Below the pieces are notes generated by a model. It had not been told where the DNA came from and did not search any database. It worked only from the letters and a program-made list of their open reading frames with translations. A stretch of DNA of 64,000 nt from Uranotaenia lowii. Taxonomy: Eukaryota > Arthropoda > Insecta > Diptera > Culicidae. The stretch spans positions 62,001 through 126,000 of the forward strand of contig NW_026598400.1 in assembly GCF_029784155.1 (NCBI RefSeq). The letters run 5' to 3'. Positions 1 through 12,700 of this stretch are shown here, piece after piece (positions within the stretch are counted from its first letter, which is position 1; every line of letters begins with the position of its first letter). A program made the translations under genes and the position numbers.

Positions 1-3000
1 GTGGGATATTGAACTTTTTGATGTTTCTTTTTTAACAGCATCCAACCTTTTCAAAGGACTGTTTGTAGTCATCGATTCTTGGTCCGTTTTGGTTTTAGTT
101 TCGTTTTTTGTCTCAGATTTGATACTAGTCATTGAAGGGCGTTTGTTGTCTTGTTTAATTTTTTTCAAATCTTCAGTTTTATCTTTTGTTTTTTTGGAAT
201 CTGAACAATTTTTTGATGAATCCTCGTAATTGCTAGAACTTTCTATAGAGCTACTATCTTTGTGTTTGTCATTTTCATGGTCATAGGAGGATTGTGATTG
301 CGGACCAGCACTTTCATTTTTTGCTAATTTTATAAGCGAAGGTTCTTTTTTAATGTCTGCCGGATTTATGGATGATGCAGTATAAGTTTCATTATTTGTG
401 TTACTAGCTGTCAACGCACTGGAACTTTCTGGAGTAACGGTGAAGCATTTTATGTCTTCACACTGTTGTATCACTGATTTTTCAGAAATATGCTCTGCAT
501 TTTCAGATGTTTGCTTGTTAGCTTCCTCAGCAGCATTCTTAAGGAACTTCTTTTTATGTGATGTCGCAACATCTAACGAACCGATTGATGTAGCTTCAAC
601 AACTATCCTTTCATCGACTACTTTTAAAGGGGGAAGATCATTCTGTTTACCTTTAGCCAAATTATTAATCTTTTCTAATTGCTCAGGCGTCTGGTCTTTT
701 TTGGTACTTGCCTGATCAAGCTGTTTGGTGCTACTTTCATTCTCACTGCTCGTTTTAACATCCACTATTATGTTAGGTCTTCGATTTTCCAAGCTCTTTT
801 CGTAATTTTCATTTATTTTTAGCACACTTGCCGTATTACTGCTTTCTTTTTCGACAGATGTATTTATGGATGGAAAAAACATGTTTGTAGATTCATTACA
901 AGTGTTTGATTCCGTTGTTTCTAATGAAGTGACATTTTCTTTTATCACGGGCGCAGTGGACTCAATTATCTTCAACTCGGCGTTTCTCGTGTCCATACCT
1001 TCTGTATTATTTATTGAGGAGTTCGTACATATTTTCGATTCTGTGATAACTGATATCTTTTCACTGATCTCCGAGAAATTAAGCTCTTTGCTACTGCTAC
1101 TGTCTGTAACTTCATTTGTTTTAAGGGAATCATCAGTTAGGCTGTTGTTTTTTCCATCTTGGTTAACATTTTCTTCCTCCGGTTGCCTGTTTTCGGTATG
1201 ATGTGAATCATTTTCGCTTTCCATTTTCTTCAGATCTAAATTAGAAGAAATGGTTTGATCAATATGCGCAGCTTTCGGTTCTACTGGTTTCGGTTGTTCT
1301 ACTTGCACAAACTCTTCATCAGTTGATGATTTCGAAATATGATCAAAAGTTTCAGGTACTACGATGCTAGTTTCATTTATTTTGCTATCGTTTGCGTCGT
1401 CTGTTTCTACGTCTCCTACCTTTATGTCTGAAAGATTTACCTTTGCCTGAGGCGATTTCGGCGATGGCTTTTCTGAATCTATTTCAACAGTCGAGTTTTT
1501 GTCAGTTTTGCTATTCTTCACTGGGGATTCTTCATCGCGCTTTTCATGAAATAAATGCTTTTCATCAGAAGTAAACTCAGCTGTGCTTTTCGCATTTTCT
1601 GCAGTCATGTTTAAATTTTGACTTTGTATATTTTTCTGCTCCTTATGCGTTACTTGTTCAGTACATTGTTTTGTCTCAGTATCGGAACACATCTCAGTCT
1701 GATCATGTGCTGCATCTTTGATATTAAGTGGTTTTTTGCATTCTTCGTTGTCAGCCTTTGCATGTTGTAATTTGATGTCTGGGGATCGATTTTTAACAAA
1801 TTTCTTTTTGCAAACTGAATATTCTTCCTCCATTTCATCGTCAGCCTCTATTGACGAATCATCACTAGATAAGTTAGGATTCTGACAAAATACGTTGTCC
1901 TTATTACCAAAGTTAGGATTACTGTTTTCCGTAACCGTTTCACAATCATCGGGGCTGTTAGAGGTATTTTCTTCTAAATTTTCATTTCCAGGAAATGATA
2001 CTGGTTGTGTTTGAGTTTTCTTTTGGAAAAGCATTGGCAATGTCGGTTGTTTTTCAACGACCTTGGTACGAACAGTAGGATGTTCATCACTTTCACAACT
2101 ATTCAAAGCAGTCGACGTCGAAGATGTTCTTGTGGAAATTCTGTTGCCCAATCGTTGCGGGGCTTTTCTTTTGTTTGCTTGGGGTGAGACTAGAGGTTCT
2201 GAATCCTCTTTGACAGTTGCAACGCTATCAAAATGTTCGGGTTGAACTAGAGAATTATTTTTATCGTTTTTTTCTGATCGCAAACATACTTCTTCATTTG
2301 AGAAAAGTTTTAACTTTTTTGGATTATCTGTTTTTTGAAAATTATTTTCAACGTCGTTTTTAGTTGTTATAGATTCTCTTGATCTATATGTACGCTTTTG
2401 ATCTGGAATGCTATTTTCCGTCGCCGAATCAAGACGTGACCGTTTACGATCGTGCTGAAGTATTTCCACGTCATTGCTTCTTTTTCTTTTCTTGTAATCC
2501 AACTCTGAAGGGATAGTAGGACTTGGTTGTATATTTTTAGAAACCGATTCACTTGAATTTCCACCATATTTACTTGGTCTTATTCTTTTCCGTCCAGATG
2601 ACGTGGTTTCAATTAAAACGGGAGCTGCATCTTTGTCGGCCATTTTCCTAACCTCAGGTGGGTCAACCACAGCTGGTATTGGAACAGAACTGTCCTCATT
2701 GATTTTCTTAGGTAATTTAGGTGTTTTTATACAACCATACTTTTTGCCTCGTTTTTTGACTCCTCTGAACTCTTCGCAAACATCACTTTGTAAGGCAGCT
2801 ATTACGGATAAAGGATGTTTTGTGGTATCAGCTTCTGTCGTTTGGACGTTTTCACCAAGATTCTCATGTTTCATTTTTTTATCTGTAGCTGGTGAAGTGT
2901 CTGGGGTCAACTCAGTTTCAACAAACACGGGTACATTGGAGAGCAAAGGAGTCCATCGTAAACATTCTTTATCTATGATACGTCTGGTACTCGATTTTGT

Positions 3001-3706
3001 TATTCGCTCGTAATACTTATCAACAATATCCCAGTCGACACATAGGACAGGTTTATAAACCTTGAATCCATCTTTGAAAACCTTAATATACTTGATGAAA
3101 TTCAACAATTGAAATGCTAAGGCAACATCTGCTATAACGATTCCTGTTTGTTTGGAAATTGATTTCAAAGAAATAACACGTTTTTTATTGTGATATAAAT
3201 ATTCCAATGCCACCGATCGCCAATATGCGTAATATGACACGCGCCCAAGATCTGACAAAGGTTTTTCTGGAGTTCCTGGTTGACCTTCTTCTCTACTCAA
3301 AAGATAACTGAAATCTATGAGGAATCGACCAAAACCTTGCCTTTGATATTGCGGCATTGTCATAATACAAGACACGTTATACTTTTGGAGACAATGTTTT
3401 TCTTTAGAAAAATATCCTACTAAATGATAACCTTTGCGATCATATTTTGTCAGAACGTAGAATAAGAAAGGTTCTACATCATAGTATAGGGTTTTATGAT
3501 CAAGAAATAATTTCGCGAGTAGGCACAGGTTCTGGCAATATATCTTGTTCGTGTTGCCATCTACCTCAAATATCGCGATATCATTGCACCGATATATTTC
3601 GGTTCCGGGCGGATGACGCCATGTACATTTGTCCTGATGCCGCTGGAGAACTGCTTTGCTTTTGGTGTATTTCAGACAGAACTCACACAGGAATAATTTG
3701 GGTAAT
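1..3706 (-). CDS. enok: enok exon 6: MYST catalytic core and long tail (partial)
   Basis: Open for 1235 codons from the acceptor at 3706 to the window edge with no stop in frame. The first ~260 codons are the MYST core: zinc finger CEFC...H...C, then [30 protein letters not shown] (acetyl-CoA) and [12 protein letters not shown] (catalytic Glu). The last ~970 codons are Lys/Ser/Glu/Asn-rich with basic KRKR clusters, matching the acidic and serine-rich tail of the family. No splice signal or stop is reached, so the 3' end lies left of the window. Confidence 0.93.
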
Positions 3707-6700
3707 CTGAAATGTTAAAGGAAACTAGCATCAAATAACATTACGGGAAAGGGCATAACGATTTTATTTTAATTTCATTTGATTTGATTTGTTTGACTTA
3801 AAGGTTAATTAGGTATATATCACTAGGACTACCTACTAACAGGCCCTTTAACGTCGTTTTTTCTTATAATTAACTTTGAGGACGAGGAAACAATGTATCT
3901 TACCTGGCATACTCCTGCGGAAACGGACTCGAGTACCAGGTTTGAATTTCGAATTTTCCAAATTCAATAGCTGCTGGACAACGCTCTTGGGCTGCCATAA
4001 ACTTGGATGGTGACTGCATGATTGAGCTGAGTGATTTCTTCGGACTGCTCACAACAGTTGATTCAGGAGTGGCCTCACGGTGCGTGAATGATTGAGCATC
4101 TAGTCGCATCATTTCGGCTAACGAACTGGCAGCAGTTTCACGAATTTGTTTGTACAAATCTGCATCGCACTGCGTTGCTCCGTTGGGTAAGGGCGGTTGA
4201 TCTGCAAATAACAAATAATCTATAGAATTCCAATTGAAAAACTACACTGCTCGTGTATGTAGATATATCATATGTCGATTCTAAATTGAAAGCAGTATTC
4301 TGGTTGGGAGTACAAGGTGTAAGTTCTGCACCATAACCCTTTTCCACCAAGTGATGCAACTTATATCCTTGCCTCCGAATAATTCAAAACAATTAAAATA
4401 ATCAAAGTTTGAATAACGATAACTGTGAACCATATTAAAAGCTGTTAGTAAATGTATGTTTGAAGTTAATGGTTTGTTCATAACTATGCGCAGCGCACTA
4501 AATTGGATTGCGCACTGCATAACTGCGGGCTGCAACGATTGTGCAATCATGCACGCTGACCACTTTTAACCTAAAATTTGTAACTACGACTGCAGAATAT
4601 TGCGCGAAGTCCAACTTGTATTGCAACCTGCAACGGCATTATACTGCCCCTATTCGCATATGAGTCACATGTGTAAAAACTGCAAACCGAGGAAAACGCT
4701 TGTAAAGTGGCAAGTGGCAAATATTCTTCGAAAATATTTTTACATTCCTTTATCATTCTTTTTGATGGTACAAGTAAGTTTTCTAAAGATCCTGCTTCGA
4801 AACTGATTTCAATCTAGTGGAATGTGTTTTTTTTTGGCATTTAAATAGCTCGGGGAGCTGACGCTGGAAATGAAAATTAGAGATAATTTGGAGAAGGAAA
4901 TTTTAAAGTTTAAAGTAGGCAGCGCAGAATAGTAAGCGATCATGAGACGTTGGCTAGACCATCATGCACTCCATTATATCCATTCCGGCTGGATATGGAC
5001 AGAATGCAGTTCAAGATGATAAACCAACCCCTCCTGATACCAGTTGGAGGAAGGACAAGGGTGGGTTCGAGACTGGCCTCTACTTACTCCCCAAGCATCT
5101 CACCTGCCGGCAACTTATGGGACTCGAACCGAAAAGTTTCTCTTGCCGATACCGGGAATCGAACCCAGTACGCCTGGGTTACCAGACTCGCGCCAGCCTA
5201 TCCACTAGACCACATCAGCGCTATTTCAATCGAGTGGAATGTGTTATCAGACTTAAATTTTATCTAGAGTGTGTTACGGACACGTGGATAGTTCCCATCG
5301 AGTTTGCTGGATTCCAAGACAAAGAAGAAAACTTTTTTCGGGAACATCATTCTAGGTGAAAGAACCGTGTTATTGATATTGTTGTGGACATTGTGGAAAA
5401 AAAGTAATTAAATAGTTAGTTATTTTATTTTCAAAACAAACACAGATCGTTGAAATTACCCACGGATGATCCAGCCTGACTGAAAACTAATCTATTAAGC
5501 GTTGCTCCTCGATTGATTTTTGTCAAAAAACCATTTTAAGAGAATCTACCTGTGGTTTTGTGATTAAGAAACAGATTTCTTCGGAATCATTTGGCTACTA
5601 CCTATAATATGTTAGGTGGTTAGACCAAGTGGATCGTGATGTGGCGAATGTGAGGTGTCCGAGAAATTAGAGAACGGTTGCCATGGACGGAGTGAATTTT
5701 AAGAATTATGTTCGTCAAGTTATGTCGTGAGACGGAATACTATGAAAATAAATTAAATACTATACGTTCAATTTTTAAGTAAATAATGTTTTTATCTCTA
5801 AATTATTAATTTACTTCATTTTCTATTTACAGTTTCCTACAATTGCTAAATTTTGATCATGGGCTCATATACAAATATTTTTCACGTGGGACACACCAGG
5901 GGTCATATTTTTATTCGAAATTCTTAGAACAAACTTCGAACAAAAACCTGTTTTATAGGTAAATTGGTCCACAAGAAAGCGTTTCCATCAATAACTCAAA
6001 AACGATGAAAATGCTCTTGGAATTCATATGCGAATAGAGGCAGTATACATATCATTTGTCTCCTTCCCCTCGGAAACTCCCTCTGTCTGTACTAATCTAA
6101 TGCTTGTTTCGTCTATTTATTAGAACAACCTCTCGTCCGACCGGTTCGATAACACCGAAAAGAGGGCTGGCCAGGAAGACAATACCTGAGGTAGCTAACA
6201 AACCCACGCTACAGGAAGCCTCCACCAACCCAAGACGGAATCTGTTCTCGAGAGCGACCCTACACAATCCTCTTCCTTTTCCTCAAGTTAAATTAAATAA
6301 CAGTTGAGTAGCTGCGACGATTAAGACCCCCCTTTTACTAACACCACACAAAAGTTAAATGAACACTCGGCACAAAAAAAACTTCATGAGTTAAATGCCC
6401 TTATAAAACTACTTGTAAATAAAAAAACATTATTTGTTTCACAATTTTAAAAATACATAACATGCGTTTATCCTGTTTGTTTCTATCTTGTTTTTCGAGG
6501 TAAGAAAAATTCAATATCCATTGTGAGTGCATTGTGAAAGTTATGATCCGATCTGGTCCAAATTTGACATGAGATCATGTGCTAAGCCTTTGATCAGTTT
6601 AAGCCTGCCCATACAAAGTCTTGTACATTGTACATACATCCTCGATACAACTCTAGTTACCAACTAGCTCAAAAAAAAGACTCACTTGGGATTCCAGCCT

Positions 6701-9700
6701 TTGAAAAAAAATAATTTGGCTCTGTGACATTTTTACTCGTCTGGTAGTTTGGACAACATCTAAACTCGCATTTCAGGGTTCCAAAAATGCAGTTCCTAAA
6801 ATTTTACAAAAAAAACTACTTTCATTGCACGTACAATGAAAAAAAAAATTCACCCCAACAGCACAGATTTCGCTGCAAACGCCCAACGACAATAATTAAA
6901 CTCATGAGATCATTCAAAGCCACTGCTTTCCTGACTGTTTCTCCTTTAAAATCCAAATCTACTCTTTCCAGTGAACGTGTAGCTCAATTCATTAGGTGCT
7001 TATTGTTTATCATATTTTACATTCAAAATAACGGTTGGCGCCACCCGAAGGATAGATAAATTTTCTATTGTTTCCGCAACGTAAACTTATCTTTGAAAAA
7101 TAAATCTAAGCAAATCTGATAAATAGCCCTTATCGAAGTTAATTTATCCAGACATTGGTGAACATTATAGTTTTACATGTTACACTATGAGCCACTGTTG
7201 TTTTATTGAAACGCTATTTGGCAGCAATTAATTAAAAAAAAATTCAATTTTAGCTTGAAATCCATAGCTGGCGAAATACACAAACAAAAATCATGTTCAA
7301 AAAATTTGCAATTGATTCTAACGCTAAAATTGGCTGTCATAGAACTCTAACGTAAGACTATGATCGAAAAAAAAAACAGTAAAATTGAACCTAGGCCTTT
7401 CTAAAAAAAAATAAATTAACTTATAACAATTAACAAACTTAGATGACCTAGAAGCCTAACGAAATCATTAATTGAAAATCATTTTTAGAAGATAACATTA
7501 TAAAACACTTTGATGAAAAAAAATATTATATCAGATATCAACATACACATTGATATAAGTACATGAAATTGTGAACATTGTTTAATTATTGAGCTCTGGT
7601 TCTGTGGTTAAAACAACACTGTTAAACTCATATGTTTTAATGTCGTTCTTTTAAAAAATAACCATCTTGATCATTGTTAGAATATTTTGTTCTTAAATTT
7701 TAACCAATCGTCTTATGAATTTGTTGTATATCTTACCCATTTGGGAAGTAGATTTTGTTGGTAGCGGCAGGTGTTGTAATGCGTCAGATGGATCAGCTTG
7801 CTCTGCTTTGTGTGGAAAGCTAATGGTTGCATCGAATTCGGAACATCGCTTTCGATTCGTTGTCGCGCTAACCAGAGCATTACTACTATCGAATGACATA
7901 CAATTATCCATTGATACAGTGTTGTACATTTTTATGATTTGTTGGTCCTTAGTTGGAATAGAAAGTCCGTGGCTTTGCATCGAATACTTTTCACGTATAG
8001 CTTGCTTAACTAACCTACTTGGGGATATATTGTCAGTGAACTTATTTTCTCCTATGGAAATCATGAACAAATTGTAATCATAAGTTGAAATTGGGCGGTT
8101 ACATTTCGGCGTGGAAAAACAGCGACTTAAGATTTCATTTTTTGTACATGTTTCATTCTTTTGCCTGTTTGCATGTTTTAGTATTTGGTTGGTTGTTTGT
8201 TTTCTTGAGGCAATATTTTTGTTTTCTGTCAGCCTACCTAAGGTATCAGGGATTTTGTCCGAATCAAAAGCCAACGAAATACTTTTTCTCAAACCGGTAC
8301 CCTGTGAGATACTTGTCGTCGATAGGCATCGATCAAAATAAGTTCTTGTTGACTCTATGTTGTTATATTTGTCGAAAATGTCGATTTTTTTCTTTGCGAC
8401 AGCTGCAAAACCCCATGACGACTCATTGCTACAGGCAGTACTGCTCGTAAATACGTTTGTTTTCCTAAATTCTTCTAAATCCGATGTCGTTAATGGTTTG
8501 CTGTGAAAATTCACATCGGTACACGTTCTGCTCTTGATGTTTCTACCGTCTGTGCAGATATTTTTCGTATCACAGTTGATGGTTTTTGGTTTTTTGCCCA
8601 ATTTATTTTGTATGATTTTAGACGACGAGCCTGAACTTCTGGCAGTTTCATCATTGCTATCGAATGTGATAGGAAACTCATAAGAACGATCGTTTATACT
8701 AACTGAGGAGTCAGAAGAAGATGAAGATAATTTACGCTGCCTAGTTTTGTGTGTATTGCTTGAATCTGATTTCCAAGAACATTGATTATTTGAGCTATTA
8801 TTAAACATTTCATTCAATCTATACTGATAAGCGCATTTTTTATAAGGTTCGGAAAGTTTAGTAATTGGTGTTAACTGATAACTTGGAAAATTTAAATTAA
8901 TGTTGCTGGTGCACAACTCTTTTTGCTTTCCCGAAAAGTATAAATCGCTAAATTTTCTAGCTGATGGAATCAACGTATGCCCTACGTATTGTTTTCCAGC
9001 TTGTTTATGGTTTTTTAAATTGGCATTAGCACTATCAAATAAATTTGTAGTAGCTTCACTCAAAAACAAGTTTTGTTCACTAATACCAGAACCATCAGTA
9101 ATCAGCGGTTTTGGTATATTACTAAAAGTGAATTGATTGAAAGGTTTACCGGGCATGTCCTCGATTCGTTCTGGTGGCTCTGGCGACGATAGCAAGGGTT
9201 GTTGTTTTATCCGTTGTGCACTGTTCGTTTTTGAACAATATTCCCTATTGAGGATATTCGTTGCGGCAGAACTTCTTCCTAGTGGCGACTTATTCCTACA
9301 AACTCCTGATACCGATTGGGTAGATCTGAAATAAGGAAATGATCGGCTCTTAGTTTTGAATAAAACTCTATAGATATGTGCTTATTGTTTTAGTTTAACT
9401 CATTATGAACGTTTGTTTTCAGGTATAAAGTCATCTTGAATGTGTTTACTGTGTTTACCATGTGTGGACTAGGCTTAATGTGTTATTTGTTCCTATTGAA
9501 GGGCACAAAAAAAATGTTTATAACCTATGCCTAGTACAAAACCATTTGCCCAAAAGCTGAGACATATAGAATAAATGGCAACTGAAAACGACTGTCTATT
9601 TTTTGTTCTAGGCTGTTTAAACGAAAAATATATTATTTTTATCCTATCTAATAGGGGAGATGAGGGCATAACGAGCACCCGAGGCATAATGAGAAGTCCA

Positions 9701-12700
9701 TTTTTCTACATAAGTACGTATTTTCTTAAACAAATTTTCATGAGGACTTGTTTCGTACTACCCATAGTACTAATTTTTCATCAAAAAAGAAATATCCTTT
9801 TCATATTTACAGAAATATTAAATAATAACCAGCAAGGTTCTCAAGTGACGAAAATATTATAATTTTTGAGCACCACCAAATAAGCTTTTATGACCTTTAA
9901 ATCATCTTGATCTGAAATGTACGCACTGCAACATGATCTACACATTGTTTTTCAATTTTCAGCATCATAAAATGTTTGATTTTTCACTTAAATCAATTGT
10001 AAAACGCGTTTTTACTTTAATTTGTTCACTAGAGGCGAACAGAGCACTTTCAATGAAGGCATATTGAGCATTTTCTGCCGGGGAATCTAGCAGCGAATTC
10101 GACTCGATGAAGTCAATTGAATAATAGAGCTACAGCTTAACTTGTATCGTCTGACGATTAGGCCTATTGGTAAGATGTCGGAGAGGTAATCAGTAGACTC
10201 GAGTTCGATTCCTGTTCGAGGGGATTTTTTTTTGCACATACCATTCATGATTGATTTTTTTTATTGTTACATTATACGGCTAATAGCATCAAAGCATCAT
10301 CCGTCAAACAAAACACCAGAAACATAATGTATGAACATGTGTTAATTCTTTGAATTCTACAAACAGACCTAGATTATTTTGTTTTTGCTTTGTTTGATGA
10401 ATCTACGCCTCACCGTTTAGTGCAATCATGATCATAAATGATTAAAGAAGAAAAAAAAATCACCTCCACCAGGAATCGAACTCGAGCCTACTGATTATCT
10501 CTCTGACATCTAACCAATAGGCCAAATCGTCAGACGATACAAGTTGAGCTGTAGCTCTATTACTCAATTGACTTCATCGAGTCGAATTCGCTGCTAGATT
10601 CCCCGGCAGAAAATGCTCATTATGCCTTCATTAATGGTGCTCATACTGCCTCGGGGGGTTTCTCATTATGCCTCTACAGTGACTGGTTTTCAGCTTTCGG
10701 CAAAATTTTTTAAAATGCATCTTTAAACGTTTTTATCTGCTTTTTCAAGTTTCATCCAATTAGACAACAGACTATTTGAGTGTCGGAACACGAATCAATG
10801 ATGTAATTCACATATTACAGCTGTTCTCTATGGTTAAATAAGCATTTTCCTTAAGGTGCCCATTATGCCCTCATCTCCCCTAAGTTATAAGAAATACCAT
10901 CAAATCACCATTTATCGCCCAGTTAAGCGATTTTTTAACATCAAACATGTGTAATAAAAAATGATTATGTACAGATTTTTATTCACTTTCTTTTCCAGAA
11001 AATCTCAAAATTGTTCTTTTACTCAACAAAGACGAAAACGAATGATGTAAATTTTTCAAAATAACTAACTTAACTTGCGTATGTTAAAAAGGCCCTAATA
11101 CCGCACAGTCGACTTTCTCCAGTACCTTAAGGAAACACTATCTCACAAGATGAAAACGGTACTTTCAGTATTATCCTTGTAAGAAGCAGTCAAAAATATA
11201 TTTTGAATCTTGAGAGGATGCATTTTTTGAAAAATTTCCCGCAAATTTAGTTCAATTTTTTACAAAGTGCGTTGACTGACAAAATGATGATTCCTGGCAA
11301 ACAGGCCGGTTACTTTTAGCGATAAAACATAATTTTTAACGTTATCAAACTGAATACTACTTATAACTTCCACTTTTGAAGCTATACATGCTAAAAAAAC
11401 AAAGAAATAGTGCGTGACCGGTCATTAGGAACCAACACTCTTGTTTACAATGTTTACATACCAATAACCGCCCATCACTAACTGCTTCAAAAAACAACAA
11501 CTATTGAAAAAATCGAAAATTTTCCAATGAAAATCTGTTTTACTGCTTACTTTGCTAACAGGCGTCGAATTTGACAATTTGCCCGGAAATGAAAAACAAA
11601 ATATATTATTTCTGGCTATCTTAAACATAATTAAATGATGTTTTTTAGTGAAATGGTAGAACTTTGAAGCCAACACAGAGTAGACGTGAGATTATTGGAG
11701 AAAACATCCCAGTTAAAAAAATACAAATTTAATGATTTTGAGCGGTACATGATGTCTGGGGGATGTGAATGGCTACTTGATGGTACATGTTCTCCTGAGA
11801 AATCTTTGATATAAAATACATGTTACTGATTTCCAAAGAAAATAATGGTTACAATTTAAAATGACCGGTCATTGGTATTCACGGTCTTAATTACTTTGTT
11901 TTTTTTGAGTCATCCAATCGGCTGCTTGCTTTTGGTTCGATAACTTTATGAACAGAAGAATCTTTTTCGACCATTTTCCGATTTTTTTTATAGGTGCCAA
12001 GGCACGAAGAGCATCTGAAAATCAAGTCATATTTTAATAAGGAAAATATTGCACACAAGTTTGTTTATACCTCCACGCTGTCTTTAGTATTTTGTTATCG
12101 CCTGTTCCAGGAGCCATACACGAAAAATGATAATTTTTTGTGCAATCCGAACAACTTATCAAGCAAGGACCTTTCTCATTTTGCGTAGAACATCCATCAC
12201 AAATTTTACACTCCTCACAGTACCACTTTGTTCCACGCTTCACCAATGCCGCCAAGGGAAGGTCTGTCGAATTTGTGTTTGCGCAAGTATTGTGCAATGA
12301 CACACCGCATCCGCTACAAGAGCTCAATGGATCTGGTACGCCTGCTGGACCTTTGGTATCCGTCCCAAGACATTCTACACAAACTATATTAGTGACTTTC
12401 TGCAAAGAAAAAGACATTTTCGACATTTTCTATACATACGTTAACAAAAACCTTACCTTTTTATTACTTTCGATGTTGCTCTTCTCTTTCCTCTTGGGAG
12501 TAGTAGATTTTCTCTTTCCAAATGTTTTGATATCGTTGCCTAGTTTATATAATTTGTTCTCTTGAATCAACAAACCTTCAGTGAGTGCTACTCGAACAGA
12601 GTTTTTTATAACAAGACTGTAGTCTGTTCCTGTTGTTATATTCAGATTGTTTGTTTGCTGAACATAGTTTTCTATTGACTTCATGCTAGATCCATCACAT

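Noticed and set aside
866..3013. Plus-strand open frames of up to 136 codons in 0.4-3 kb
   Set aside because: Antisense shadows of the enok last exon; Ser/Lys-rich sense coding leaves long antisense frames.
4950..5359. Open frames of 105 and 131 codons, with similar ones at 22236-22541
   Set aside because: They run through the two SINE copies in the antisense direction; repeat-borne, not genes.
9575..9862. 95-codon open frame also present at 37499-37867
   Set aside because: Shared because both are copies of the same fold-back element end; no protein features.
10150..10235. tRNA-like units inside the fold-back element as real tRNA genes
   Set aside because: No proper acceptor or anticodon stem and they occur as inverted pairs inside a mobile element.
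12140..12565. Plus-strand open frames of 141 codons
   Set aside because: Antisense shadow of enok exons 1 and 2, which carry clear PHD and winged-helix features.
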